NCBI GenBank assembly: GCA_026120035.1
Contig: JALRME010000007.1
Location: 930,001-994,000 of the forward strand
Direction: 5' to 3'
From: Coleophoma eucalyptorum
Taxonomy: Eukaryota; Ascomycota; Leotiomycetes; Helotiales; Dermateaceae
DNA length: 64,000 nucleotides
Shown: positions 1-10,512 of the stretch, one piece after another
Layout of the letters: the number at the start of each line of letters is the position of its first letter
Numbering within the stretch: position 1 is the stretch's first letter
Notes under the pieces: generated by a model
What the model saw: only the letters and a program-made list of their open reading frames with translations
Databases searched by the model: none
Told to the model about the DNA's origin: nothing
Program-made: the position numbers and the translations under genes

Positions 1-1
1 T

Positions 2-1237
2 AATGTACAAACTTCAGCTCGCGGTGCGCGACATGCTCGTGAGCAACGCTCTAGCGAGGATACTGTACAGACTTCAGCTCGTGGCGTGCACCACGCTCGT
101 GAGCAACGCTCTGGCGATGGCCTATCTCAACGTAGCGTTGGCCTTGAGCTCCCAAGCCAACGCAGTGGTGAAAGAGATCAAAGATCTTCTCGTGGCGAAG
201 TGCTTGTAACGCACCGCAGTGTTGAGCATGGCTCACGCCGCTCGGGTGTAACTCGAACCGAACGAGATCCAACCGTTACTACACGACTCCCCGTGGATCG
301 TAGACCACAAGGCGGCTGCCCATTGCATGATGTAGGCACTGATGGTGGAGAATATGCTACCCCCGGCGTACTTTCCCAACATAGTCGTGTATCTCACCGA
401 AATGTAGATCGTGGGACTCTACGCCCTACACGAGACTCGGGGATGCAACGTGCTGGATATCTTCCCGTCCAAGGCATCGAACCCCAAAGTCAACAACTGC
501 CTCCCAATTTGGGACGTCCACAAGGCCTTGCCAACATGGTACATCAACCTGCTTTGGCTCTGGGTGGCGATCGCCAGCACCTTGGCTCACAGAGACGTGC
601 TGTACGCGCGGATCAACTGGTTCGTGCCTTACATGCTGTTGCAAATGGAGGGGCATCAACAAATGCCAATGCACACGAACGGGGACAAGTGGACTCCAGG
701 AAGCTGCTACAACGCACACGAAGTTCACCAGGTGCAAACCTGCACACAATGATTTCGGAATCAAGATACTCAGACAAGAATGTCTCAAAGGTATCGACAA
801 ACTTACGAAGCTCAAGCTCACCAGACTCCTTCTCGTCGAGAATGTCTTCAGACTTCTTCCAACTCCTCCTACCGCAATCACAGCTTCAACACTTCTCACA
901 CTCGCACACTCTCACCCAACTTCTCCTCACGATAGCTACCGCGGTAATAGCAGTAGCATTTACATACCTCACCATCCGATCTCTCCTCTCCTCAGCTCCT
1001 TTCTCATTATCTGCTACCACTTCCTCACTAGTCTTCCTCTCCTGTCTCGAGCATGTCAGCCATGCTTCCAGTCATAACGCAGAGGAACACAAGACTAGCA
1101 AACTCTCATTAAGTAGAGTTGGAAAATGCAGTCACAATGAGAGAAAGCAGCATATGAGAGGCTTGCTGTCTCTGTTTAGAGATAGCTTCGGGTCTATACT
1201 TCCTTGCACGATGACTCCATCGTTGGCCCTGGTCTAG
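2..1237 (+). CDS. Low-complexity protein, 5' end outside window; 3' end unresolved
   Basis: The reading frame that starts at base 2 is open from the window edge to 1237 and has coding-like codon choice up to about base 750. It opens with two copies of a 20-residue unit (60-bp DNA repeat) around the core HAREQRS, then continues as an Arg/Ser/Gln/Gly-rich sequence without recognisable domain. After about base 755 the coding character seems to move to the +1 frame (a Gln/Ser/Thr-rich stretch ending at a stop at 933-935) and then to the third frame (open to about 1079). So the true 3' end may involve introns I could not place, a frameshift or an assembly error. I do not recognise the family. The first exon and start codon lie outside the window. 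Confidence 0.35.
   Translation, partial: NVQTSARGARHAREQRSSEDTVQTSARGVHHAREQRSGDGLSQRSVGLELPSQRSGERDQRSSRGEVLVTHRSVEHGSRRSGVTRTERDPTVTTRLPVDRRPQGGCPLHDVGTDGGEYATPGVLSQHSRVSHRNVDRGTLRPTRDSGMQRAGYLPVQGIEPQSQQLPPNLGRPQGLANMVHQPALALGGDRQHLGSQRRAVRADQLVRALHAVANGGASTNANAHERGQVDSRKLLQRTRSSPGANLHTMISESRYSDKNVSKVSTNLRSSSSPDSFSSRMSSDFFQLLLPQSQLQHFSHSHTLTQLLLTIATAVIAVAFTYLTIRSLLSSAPFSLSATTSSLVFLSCLEHVSHASSHNAEEHKTSKLSLSRVGKCSHNERKQHMRGLLSLFRDSFGSILPCTMTPSLALV
4..119. repeat. 60-bp direct repeat, two copies
   Basis: Copy 1 starts near base 4 and copy 2 near base 64. They share most of their 60 bases, for example acttcagctcg and gctcgtgagcaacgctct. The period is a multiple of three and encodes a 20-residue protein repeat. 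More copies may lie left of the window. Confidence 0.8.
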
Positions 1238-2090
1238 ATATATTAGCTAGAGAGCCATGAGGCACTCGCTAGGATGATCTTTGATCTCCTATTCAAGGGA
1301 GAAGAGATTTTGTTTTGGTTGCATACTAGGCGGCGTAGATGGATTTTGGCATAGCCAACAATATCATTTCACTCGCTGGGTCTAACAATCATGAGGGAGA
1401 TGGCAGAGGAGTGATGGAGGTATCTTGAGACTCCCATAGATAGATGGATAAACGGTTTACGCTTTTGTAAATAATATTAAGGCTAATAATAAAGGATGGT
1501 AGATGATGGAGAGGGATCGACCTCGAGAAGGTATGGGAGCAGCCGTTAGAGGATGCAACCAAGATCCGGCGCTACGCTATGGTTTTTATTGGGTTTTTTG
1601 GAATATTTTTTTTCGAATAACCAGTCTTCTGAGCGATATTGTACATGCTCGTTTATGTTATCATAGTTCTAGCTTAGCTATCCCTCAAAACGTATTTCTT
1701 ACAAACCGCGCCTTCCTGTACCATACAGCTGTATTCGGCATAATACTTTGATTGAGGATTGATGACCTTGAGCAACTTTCACTCTATCTATCCTTTAGCT
1801 TATTACGGGCGGGAGCTGTTATTCCATCCAGGTAGAAAAACCCCTCGTCTAATCTCTATATCTATCCATCTTATCCGTCGATATATATCCATCCCCCAGG
1901 TAGGTTGTGAAACACGTCCGTATATCTATGACTTGATGCTCACCAAGGCTGCTTCTTCATTTTTTATTCATTGTTTATTCTTTTAAAGAAAAATCTCTCC
2001 TTAACATGGCCCTTGTCCTCTCTCATCACTCACATCTTCTCTCACGCCCATTACCGATCCAAGGAAAAAATAGAAAGGAGCCAGTGCGCT

Positions 2091-2121
<31 letters not shown>

Positions 2122-3054
2122 TCGATTCAAGGAGAAAGAAGGAATTAGGATGAAAGGCAAAGAGAGTTTAGGAAAGGGAGGATTCTAGGGCGGGAGGAGG
2201 TATGTTCTCCCGTGTTGGGAAGGAATGGTGTTAATCAGGCTTCTCTGGTGGTTAGGCAGGGCATGCGAATAGGCAGGTTGGGCGATGGCAGATGAAAATA
2301 TGGACACACTTTCCTCCTACACGGCCGGATGGGAATAAGTTTGGTAGGCTACAAAGAGCCATCTGTCTGTGTGTTTGCATTGACTCAACATCTTCTCACT
2401 CCTTTTTGCTTTTTGTCCCTTCAACAGACTGATCCTACTGACCCAGCCCTTCATCACTACCTACATGCATAGAGTACACAACACAGAAGCGAAAAAGAAA
2501 CCCCCGAGCCCAAGCAAGAAACCCGCAAAGATTAAAGTCAAGGAATTATGAAAGAAGAGAGAAAAGGAAAAATAAGGTATCCAGCAAAAGTTTGACACCC
2601 CAGCCCTTTACAAATGCAAGACCCTCAGATCCCTTAACAGAAAAAGCAATCCCAACCCGTAAACGTATACCCAAGCAGGAAAAAATAAAGACGAGAAACA
2701 AGACAAGTAGGACAGAGTAGAAGAGAAGGGTTTGGACACCAGAGACTCCCAAGAGACCAGAGAGAGCCCAGAAACCGCAACCTTATTATCCACATGCTCG
2801 AATAGTAACAGAGCATCCCATCGATTGATCAAAACCAATTCCCAGCGCCATCCATGATAAGAAACGATAATGCCCCGAGCAAACCGTCCGTAGCTTTATG
2901 TCTTTGTGTGCCGTCCGTCGAAATCAAACAAACGTAACACCGATAAATTTGTACCGTTCCAGCAATCAATCTTTCCCATTCCATGTGTTGACACCGTCCA
3001 TCCCCATAAAATTTATGTACCCAAACTAGAGCAAACACCAAAATTCAGCTTTGA
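1238..3054. other. Intergenic, no gene seen
   Basis: No reading frame here looks coding. The left part is probably 3' UTR of the first gene and the right part 3' UTR of the minus-strand gene that ends at 3055. The only clear structure is a TG microsatellite. Confidence 0.6.
2093..2121. repeat. (TG)n microsatellite
   Basis: About fourteen uninterrupted TG units. Confidence 0.95.
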
Positions 3055-4703
3055 TTAACCCCATACGCTGGCCTGAACACCGAGAGAGTTCTTTTGCGCG
3101 CCCCAGACTGCACTCTTAGATCCCCACCCGAGCCCCTCGTTAGGGTTGCTGGCTGCTGATGCAGTGCGACCAGTCTTGTCGCCGGAAGTCTCCTCACTGT
3201 TGGCAGCGAACCCGAAGCTCAGCGGAGAAGGGAGAGGTGTGGTAGAGCGCTTGTTCAATGCTGGGTTTGGCGCTTGAGCCGGTCGAGTTCCAATGGGCGC
3301 AACACCTGGTGCTGAAGGGAGGCCTTTGTTGGCACCATTACGTGGAGGGGAGCCACCCGGCGATGACGTAGAGGTGCGGCTGCTTTGAACGTGAGCATTA
3401 GCAGACTCGAACAGGCTGAAAGAGCTCGTAGGGTTCGAAGATGGAGAAGACGTGCTGTTTGCGCGCGAGCGTTGTTGACCTTGGCCTTGGGCTTGTTGAG
3501 AGTCTTGTGCAGCGGTATTCTCAGCTTGTCCTTGGTTTGCCTGAGAGTTGTTGTAGTGGTCAAATGCCAGAGGTGAGTGACCACGAATACCAGTGGCAGA
3601 CTGGTTACCTGAGCCTTGAGTTCCTGGGCGAGGGGTTCCATTCTCTTCAAATTGGCCATTCTCGGCAAACCCAGGAGCGCCTTCCCCGTAGAGAGCACTT
3701 CGTTGACGAGCGATCAGTTCGCGACGTTCTTCCTCGCTCATGCCGCTGCCTGGGCTCATAGTACGATCGGTTTTGCCTCCAAAAGTTGATATTTCAGCTA
3801 GAACGCCTTATTCTAGTCAGCAAGTGTGGATTTCAGGGTTGGCGCAAAGGCCTTGACGGAGAGTTTCGCAGATCACATAGTGGCAGAGGCAGAGAAAATA
3901 GTATGAACAAGATTTTGTGATATGGGTACAGGGTATTTTGTGCAAGGAGTTGTGTTATACAGAAGAGGGTGGCCTACTTCGATTGTACTGTTGCTCTTGG
4001 TGATAATTGCGCAGCTCTCTCTCACGCTGTGCTGCCATCCTCCTCTTTGCCTGCATCACTTGTTCTGCCTCGTTGGTTCCGCGCGATGGTTGGTGTCGTT
4101 GAGTGGCATAGAAATTTTGCAGACCCGATCCCTGCGAGTATGATCGTGCGTCCCCGAAGTCGCTGACCGAGTGGTGTCGTGGTGCACCTCCAGCCATACG
4201 AGGATCTTGTAGCGTATTAGGGGTTGATCTCTTGGGTCGCGAGTCTGGCTTACCGAATTGTTGAGAGAAGTCTCGTGCTGCTGGCGCCGTTGGCATGGAC
4301 TCCCGACGACCAGGCATGTTGAACATCTTGCCGCTCTTGACGAGATTGTCGATGGCACGGTCGACCTCTGTGATCCTGTTAGTTTATATAATCCACGGGC
4401 GGCAAATGAGATGTGCGAGATTGTGGCGGAAGAATCAGTATGACCATCCAGGTACCACCTGATTCAACACCAGGTCTACACCATCTATCGCCTTGAAATC
4501 ACGTCCACGTACCCTCTAATTGTGTGCTGAAAGCCATGGAGTCCTCGCGCGGGACTACAGAGCTAGCGCCTAGAGCATAGGTCAATCTCAATTCCTTCCA
4601 GAAAACCAGGTTGTGTCCACGAACCAGATCTTGCAGGTGGTGTTTGGCCTTCCCACTGGTTCTGCGACGCAGCAGTCCATTGTTGATTATCGTAATAAGA
4701 CAT
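3055..4703 (-). CDS. Conserved fungal protein of unknown function with WG-rich C-terminus
   Basis: Four exons on the minus strand: 4703-4625, 4554-4513, 4367-3978 and 3797-3055, giving 417 residues. All three introns have GT-AG ends and keep frame. The start is the ATG of MSYYDNQQW. Visible parts are: a short polar N-terminus; a helical motif EEVDRAIDNLVKSGKMF created by the exon 2-3 join; a basic helical stretch AEQVMQAKRRMAAQRERELR; the motif MSPGSGMSEEERRELIARQR at the start of the last exon; then a Ser/Pro/Asn-rich disordered region. The last 26 residues hold four Trp-Gly pairs (GWG, VWG, VWG). From memory the blocks around these motifs are conserved among filamentous ascomycetes, but I cannot name a function. 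No signal peptide or membrane segment is seen, so it is probably cytosolic or nuclear. Confidence 0.85.
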
Positions 4704-5520
4704 ATTTTCGGGTCCAAAGATGCTCCGGAGACTGAAGCCTGCAGTGTCGACTCGCGAGAAGGAACGTGTGTGCAACGGAAAAGGTCGAAAAGGGACTCTG
4801 AAAGGAGATTAGTATGTCGGATTAAGTAGAGGCATGCATTGTGCCTTGAGAAGTTCGTTGTCTGGTGTTGCGCGCCATGCAGAGTGGGAGTTGCAGCCGA
4901 GGAGAAAAAAAAGTGATGGGCAGCGAGAGCGGGATGGATGATGAGGAGACTTGTCTCACTTACCAATCGAGGCCGGCACAACGACAGAACAGAGTGGCTT
5001 GAGAAGGAAGAAAAGGAATGGCCCTCGACGGATGTCTTTCCTCCGGTTCGACACGACAAGGACGGGACTTGTCGAGGTTGAGGGTCGGGGAGAGGAGTGA
5101 TCAATGGATCGTGAGGTATAAGGGTATTACGAGAGGAGGGAAGAAAATGGAAGAGAAGGATGGTGGTGGTGGTGGAGGCTACAAGCGCAATGCAAAGATG
5201 AAAATTGGAGTGGTTCGAGTCGCTGGCCAAACAGAGCGAGCGGGTAGGTAGGTGTGTGAGTAGAGAGTGGGCAGCCAGGCGAGGAAGGTGCAGAGGGGAG
5301 CGGCCAGCGGCCGGAAGACCAGAGGTGTGCGACGAGGAAGGACGACAAACAGGTAGACGGAGGGATGAGGGAATAAGAACCGTGAGTGCGTGAGAAAGGA
5401 CGGGGAATCGACGCCTGATTTGGAAGTAAAGTGAAGTGAAGTGAAGGGAATTGATCATATCAGTCAGTTGGTCGCTCGGTCTGTCTGTCTGCCTGTCTGT
5501 CCGTTGCGAAGAGAAGGGAG

Positions 5521-5590
5521 GCATCCATCCAACTCTCCATCCAACTCTCCATCCATCCCTCCATCCATCCAACCACCCAACCATCCATAC
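5521..5590. repeat. CCATCC/CAACT short tandem repeat tract
   Basis: Imperfect array of CCATC and CAACT units, such as atccatccaactctccatcc, upstream of the minus-strand gene. Confidence 0.8.
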
Positions 5591-5878
5591 CATACTTCCC
5601 AGGAAGCCTTCGTCCACCACCTTCGGATCATACATTACATTGGAGACACACTTTTGCTCTCGCTAAGCTGCAGTGGGAGACTTTGTTGAAAGTCGTCAAG
5701 CCCGCTCTTCATTTCCTTTTCGCTAGTAGCGGACGACGATAGAGGAGATTAGACATGACCGTTTTGCGAGGACGATGCGATTCACCTTGCAGGCCGTGCT
5801 TTGTTGATTTTATGAGGGTCTTAGAAGCCACACTAATTCTAGCAGCTGTAGCATGGCTGCACAATTGCTATCGGCATG

Positions 5879-5891
5879 TATATATATATAT
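5879..5891. repeat. (TA)n microsatellite
   Basis: Run of alternating T and A, about six units, followed by further AT-rich bases. Confidence 0.7.
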
Positions 5892-8800
5892 TTATATACA
5901 CACATATCTCTCTCTCCCGACAGAAGCACTTGCCCGTGGCTATCTGTTCCTCTTATCTGAGCCACGCGACCCGAATAATTGTATGGAATCACTGTATATC
6001 CTCTGCGCACAACCATGTTGAGGAGGACCCTTCCCCTATCTTCTCGGCTACCTAGGAGGGTACCTGTCAACAAAACTCAGTGCTGGAGCGCGTCCATTCA
6101 AAATCAGAACAAGGATGTTTTCCGCATCCTGCGTTCTCATGATGATCGCAGGCGAAACCACGTTCCGAGAGCAAAGACCATTCAGGATTAGACTTCGGGC
6201 CCATGGCCATGTAAAAGAATAGCTTTGTCTTTGCTTTGCTACAGATATCACAGACATGCGGGACATGGTCGCCATCCATCCCCGGCGCGGTCTCGATAGC
6301 TATCCATGTCAATTCCTCTTTGCGGTCTGCTCTCCTCTCTCTTATTAATGGATACCCCACCTCTCCTGCACACCATTCAAACTGTACATACGTGCCTTAC
6401 GAACGAGTGTTTGCATGCTCCATACAAGGAACCTGATCGAGTCCATCCGTCATGTACCATACGATATTGAACACCGTCCTCAACGTGGTTACGGCACAAG
6501 GTACGTACATGCATACATCCAAACACCCATACCTACCTAAAGGTACATGCATCACATCTTGCCCTTCCATACGTCTTCCTCATCCAGCTCGTCACCAACT
6601 CCGACAATCCGGGAAGCGACACGCCCTCGCATGCATTATTCCTCACCTTTCCGTCAGCCGTCCGTCTAACATACTAGCCACAGCCCACTGCGTGCACCCA
6701 CTGCCCTCTTGTTTCTCCTGTCGGTCCAGTGGGAATTCGAGCGCGATTTGCGGCTTTACCAACAATAACCCTGTATTTGCTTGAATGGATTGTCTCCAAT
6801 CTTGATACGGCCCTCTCTGGTCGTGAGGTTACCCTATACCATCATTGCACCATGTCTGCCTCAGTTCCATCTGAACATCTGTTCGACTCCATGAAATGTA
6901 ACACAACTCGCACGTACCCTACACTAATACCATATGGCACCATGCCAACATCTCATGTGAACCACGTCCTCGGAACGCACCCTCACCTCTCCTGGAAACA
7001 GATGTGAGATTTGGATGAAGCTGTTCCAGAGAGCAGGGAATCTGCTTGGCAGGTCTCTCATGTCACCTCGCCCACTGAGCCGTCGTCGCGAAAGATGCCG
7101 TGATTCTCGTCCGTCATGACTGACAGAACATTATTTGATTATTCGTTCCTCCGCTCTTGTCAAGACAAGGATCAGGCATGCACAACTTTTATTGTGGGAT
7201 TGCGTGGAATCGAAGTTGAGCATGGACAATTCGGATTTCCGTTACCCTTTTCCCTCAAGCTCAAGCTCCAGCTCGGGCCGGATAGGGACAGGCTAGGAAA
7301 GAAGGAAGAAAGAGAGCGAGACCGACACAGAAACAGAGAAAATGAGAGCTCCTCTGACTTTCCAGAGACAACTGGGCCTTTCGTTTCGTTTCGTTTCGTT
7401 TCAACTGGCAAGCTCATCGTGGTCATTGCCTTCTCTTCATTATTTGTACCCATTACCCTAGACTGACAGCGCATTTGAAACGTCAAAATCCCGATCGATA
7501 CGATATCGGCAATATTCGATCTCTGCGAGCCAGCATACTTGGAACCCCCAATACAGTACATTAGCCGCCACACGGAGTCTCCGGTTCCCTCCCTGATCGC
7601 CCTTCCTCGACCCCAGTGCAACAGACCTGTCAAGTGTCAGGAGGCATTCACGGGTTCTTCCAGCCTACTACATCAGCACGCATCCATCCAGTGTACATAT
7701 ACACAGCAAGCAAGTGCTAGCATGCTTGCACCTTGCATATACATCACGCGCTTATCCTGTGTGGTTGGTCACCCCACCACCAATCATGCAAGAAAAACTC
7801 GACGACCGCTTTGAACGTGCTCCGAATCAAGAACAGTGCACACCAAGATAGCATTGCTTTCGTCTCATCAGTCAAAGAAAACACCAAGTGGCTTTCTTTC
7901 TTATCGCTCTCTGCCGTCTTGCTATCTACCCGGCCGTAATACACGCCATCCATCAGCCAGCTAAAGGAGGGGAAGGTTGGGCAGCACGGGAACCCCTCCT
8001 TCCTCTCGGTCTTTGGTGGTGGGGTAAAAGAAGAATTTGAGTGTGTGCTTTGTGGAAGAGTTCACCACCTTCCGTGCATGTCCGGCTAGGATTCTTCTCG
8101 TTTGTGTTCTGATGGTGAAAATGACTTGCCCGATCGGATATCAAATATTGATAACCTCCGACACTTCAATGGCTGTCCATATTTTGTCACGTGGTGGTTT
8201 TTGTACAACTTCACCATGTGTATCAAGTAGCGTGTCTCTAGTATGCAGCCAAATCAGAGATTCGGCCGAAAAGAATGCATCGCGTTGTCGTCATCTAATC
8301 ACAACTTGTTCATCATAAGGCACGACTTTTCCTATTAAGCGATTTGAGGAGAATGCAAGGGTTCTGGAGAAGAAGATGCCGAGGGTAGAGAGAAATTACT
8401 GGCTTCCCCAGAGCGGCCTCACCCTCCTGCAGAAATGATGAGGCACGAGAAATATGACAGAAAATTGTTAGCATCGGGCCGTTTACCATTTTGGACTCTC
8501 ACATGGCTTGGATTGAACATCCAAGCCTCCTACAATGAGCCGTTGGATACATGCTATATATAGTAGGCGGTAACACGACTCTGATATTCCGCTGGCTAGC
8601 CATATGGTCCTTTGATACCTTAGCAATACGCCTTCCTTTATGAGGATCCTTTTCAATCGCTTCATATTGTGTATGCCAGTTCACTCAAAGCCTTAGCATA
8701 TCACGTTGGTCTATTCCTCCAAGTGGGAGAATTAAAGCCTGACAACCTTTGCCGCCGTACTTCTACGTATTACCCAGCACTAGTGTCTTGGGGTAGATCT

Positions 8801-9573
8801 TGAGCCACCCGAAGTGTTGAAGACTTTGTTCAGTTTAACAGCATTTGTTCTCTTTCACTTTTCTGGACCTCTCTATTAGCACATTGTACTCTTCATCTTG
8901 ATAGGATAATCGAAGGGTTACTCGATTTGGAAATAGTACCAGAGTCTAAGCGATGATCCTCAACACCAAGAACATGTTATAGTCGCATGTCTCGTAGCTT
9001 CTCCGGTGGCTGTCCATCAAGACTTAGCAGCGTTGTCGGTTAGATGGCGCGAGCAAAAGACTTGAAAGAGTTGAACATAAAATGAAAAAAAAAACACTCC
9101 ATGTAACTGGCTATGCCAAATAACAGCGAATATGCAATATCTTAAACCGAATTTGTCAATTTCACTGAAAGCACTTTAAGCACTAATTTTAAGACATTTG
9201 GATTATTTTTTTATATCCATTTTTCTTGCTATCACATATAAATAGGAGATTGGTATAAAACACCTTAGAGATCCCATTTGTAAATGCCAATCTTCAAACC
9301 CTTTCAGACTCAACCCAGAATCCCAAACTCCTTTCCAGTACCCAATTATCCTTCGTAACCTTTAAGTATGTTACGTTTATAGCCGTGCCAGTCTGGCTGG
9401 TTGATATCTCATCAGTTGAGATCCTTTGTTGAGATGATTCAACATCCAACTTTGATCATTTGCTCGCTCGCTCGCGAGTTCTCAGCAAAGCTGGGTATCA
9501 AGTCCATCGGCTCCTGGCCTCGATCTCCTCTCCTTTCTGTCCCTTACTGATAGACTGCACATTCAATGCATGA

Positions 9574-10512
9574 CTAAAATTTCCTTTCCCACTCACCCTC
9601 CTCGACATCTTCATAGATGACCGGTAAGCCCCTTTGAGGATGGGCCTCATCTGGCACATGATCTCTAACGACAACAACCCCAGCGATATCCTCAGCATCT
9701 ACAATCTTCAAATCCTCCCTCCAAAGGCACCTCGCGAACTCCCGTACCTGCAGAGCTCCCACAAATTGCAATAAAGTTCCAGCCACTACACCAGCTACCA
9801 TTGTCAATTGCACTAGCAACAACACCCTCGAACATGATGATTCATTCCACGTCCCTGTGTTAGAATACGCCCATGAATTTCCCAGCGAAGGAGTAAATAT
9901 CGATCGCGAAATCAACGGATCTGTCGCCGCAGCGCTGTGAGGGTTTTGGTAGAAATGCGTAGCATGGGAAGCTGTAGATGGTGCAGAATTATCCAGGTTG
10001 CTGGGTGCGAGACACAACGTTGACGAGACGTTATGCAGGACAAACAGAAGGAGAAATCGTGGGATTGAACACAAGATTGTGTCAAGGAGGAGGTAGTTTG
10101 AGAAAATGGTTACGGAGAGTGCATGTTCCTGTTTCCGTATCCATTAGCGACTTTCTCCCACTGATTGTATCGAGGGAAGGCTGGCAGAAACTCACCACCA
10201 CAGCTCCGAAAACTCCAAAGACGCTCAAGACGTTGGCAAAATGCAAGTAGAAGGCGAAATTCCTCGCTATCGCCCGTCCGTATTCCCCGCCATCACTGTC
10301 GCCGCCGCGCTCTTCCCAGGATGTTGTGCTGTTGGTGGGGATTTGGAACTGGTAGCAGAGGAGAAGGGATAGGATGTTGGTTATTAAGGTCGTGAGGGAT
10401 ACGAGGATCGTTATTGTCCTATTTCGATCGGCCAGTCAGTTGTTGGGTTTACCAAGGGAGAGTACGATTGCACATACCTTAGTTTGGTACGGCGGGAGTG
10501 TGGTAGTCCCAT
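9574..10512 (-). CDS. Four-helix integral membrane protein, uncharacterised
   Basis: Three exons on the minus strand: 10512-10478, 10418-10196 and 10128-9574, giving 270 residues. Donors are GTATGT and GTGAGT, and the second intron (67 nt) has a CTAAT branch site. The start MGLPHSRR is followed at once by the first hydrophobic helix (TILVSLTTLITNILSLLLCY). A hydrophilic loop follows, then two closely spaced helices (YLHFANVLSVFGVFGAVV and LDTILCSIPRFLLLFVL), a second exposed loop, and a last helix (VLLLVQLTMVAGVVAGTLLQ). The tail of about 45 residues is acidic. This four-span layout with one large extracellular-type loop resembles tetraspanins in topology only; I see no CCG motif. It is probably a plasma or endomembrane protein of unknown role. 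Confidence 0.75.

Larger units (their letters stand above)
4704..9573. other. Long spacer with 5' leader of the 3.1-4.7 kb gene; no further gene seen
   Basis: The first kilobase is pyrimidine-rich on the minus strand, as fungal leaders and promoters often are. It contains a CCATCC-type repeat tract. Bases 5.7-9.5 kb have only short frames without family resemblance, and 9.0-9.3 kb is AT-rich. I see no tRNA or transposon. Confidence 0.5.

Noticed and set aside
4499..5635. 378-codon minus-strand open frame
   Set aside because: It runs through exon 2 of the WG protein, then through intron 1 and the pyrimidine-rich leader. Exon 1 uses a different frame with a good ATG and splice sites, and the extra sequence is low-complexity Ser/Leu/Pro from CT-rich DNA.
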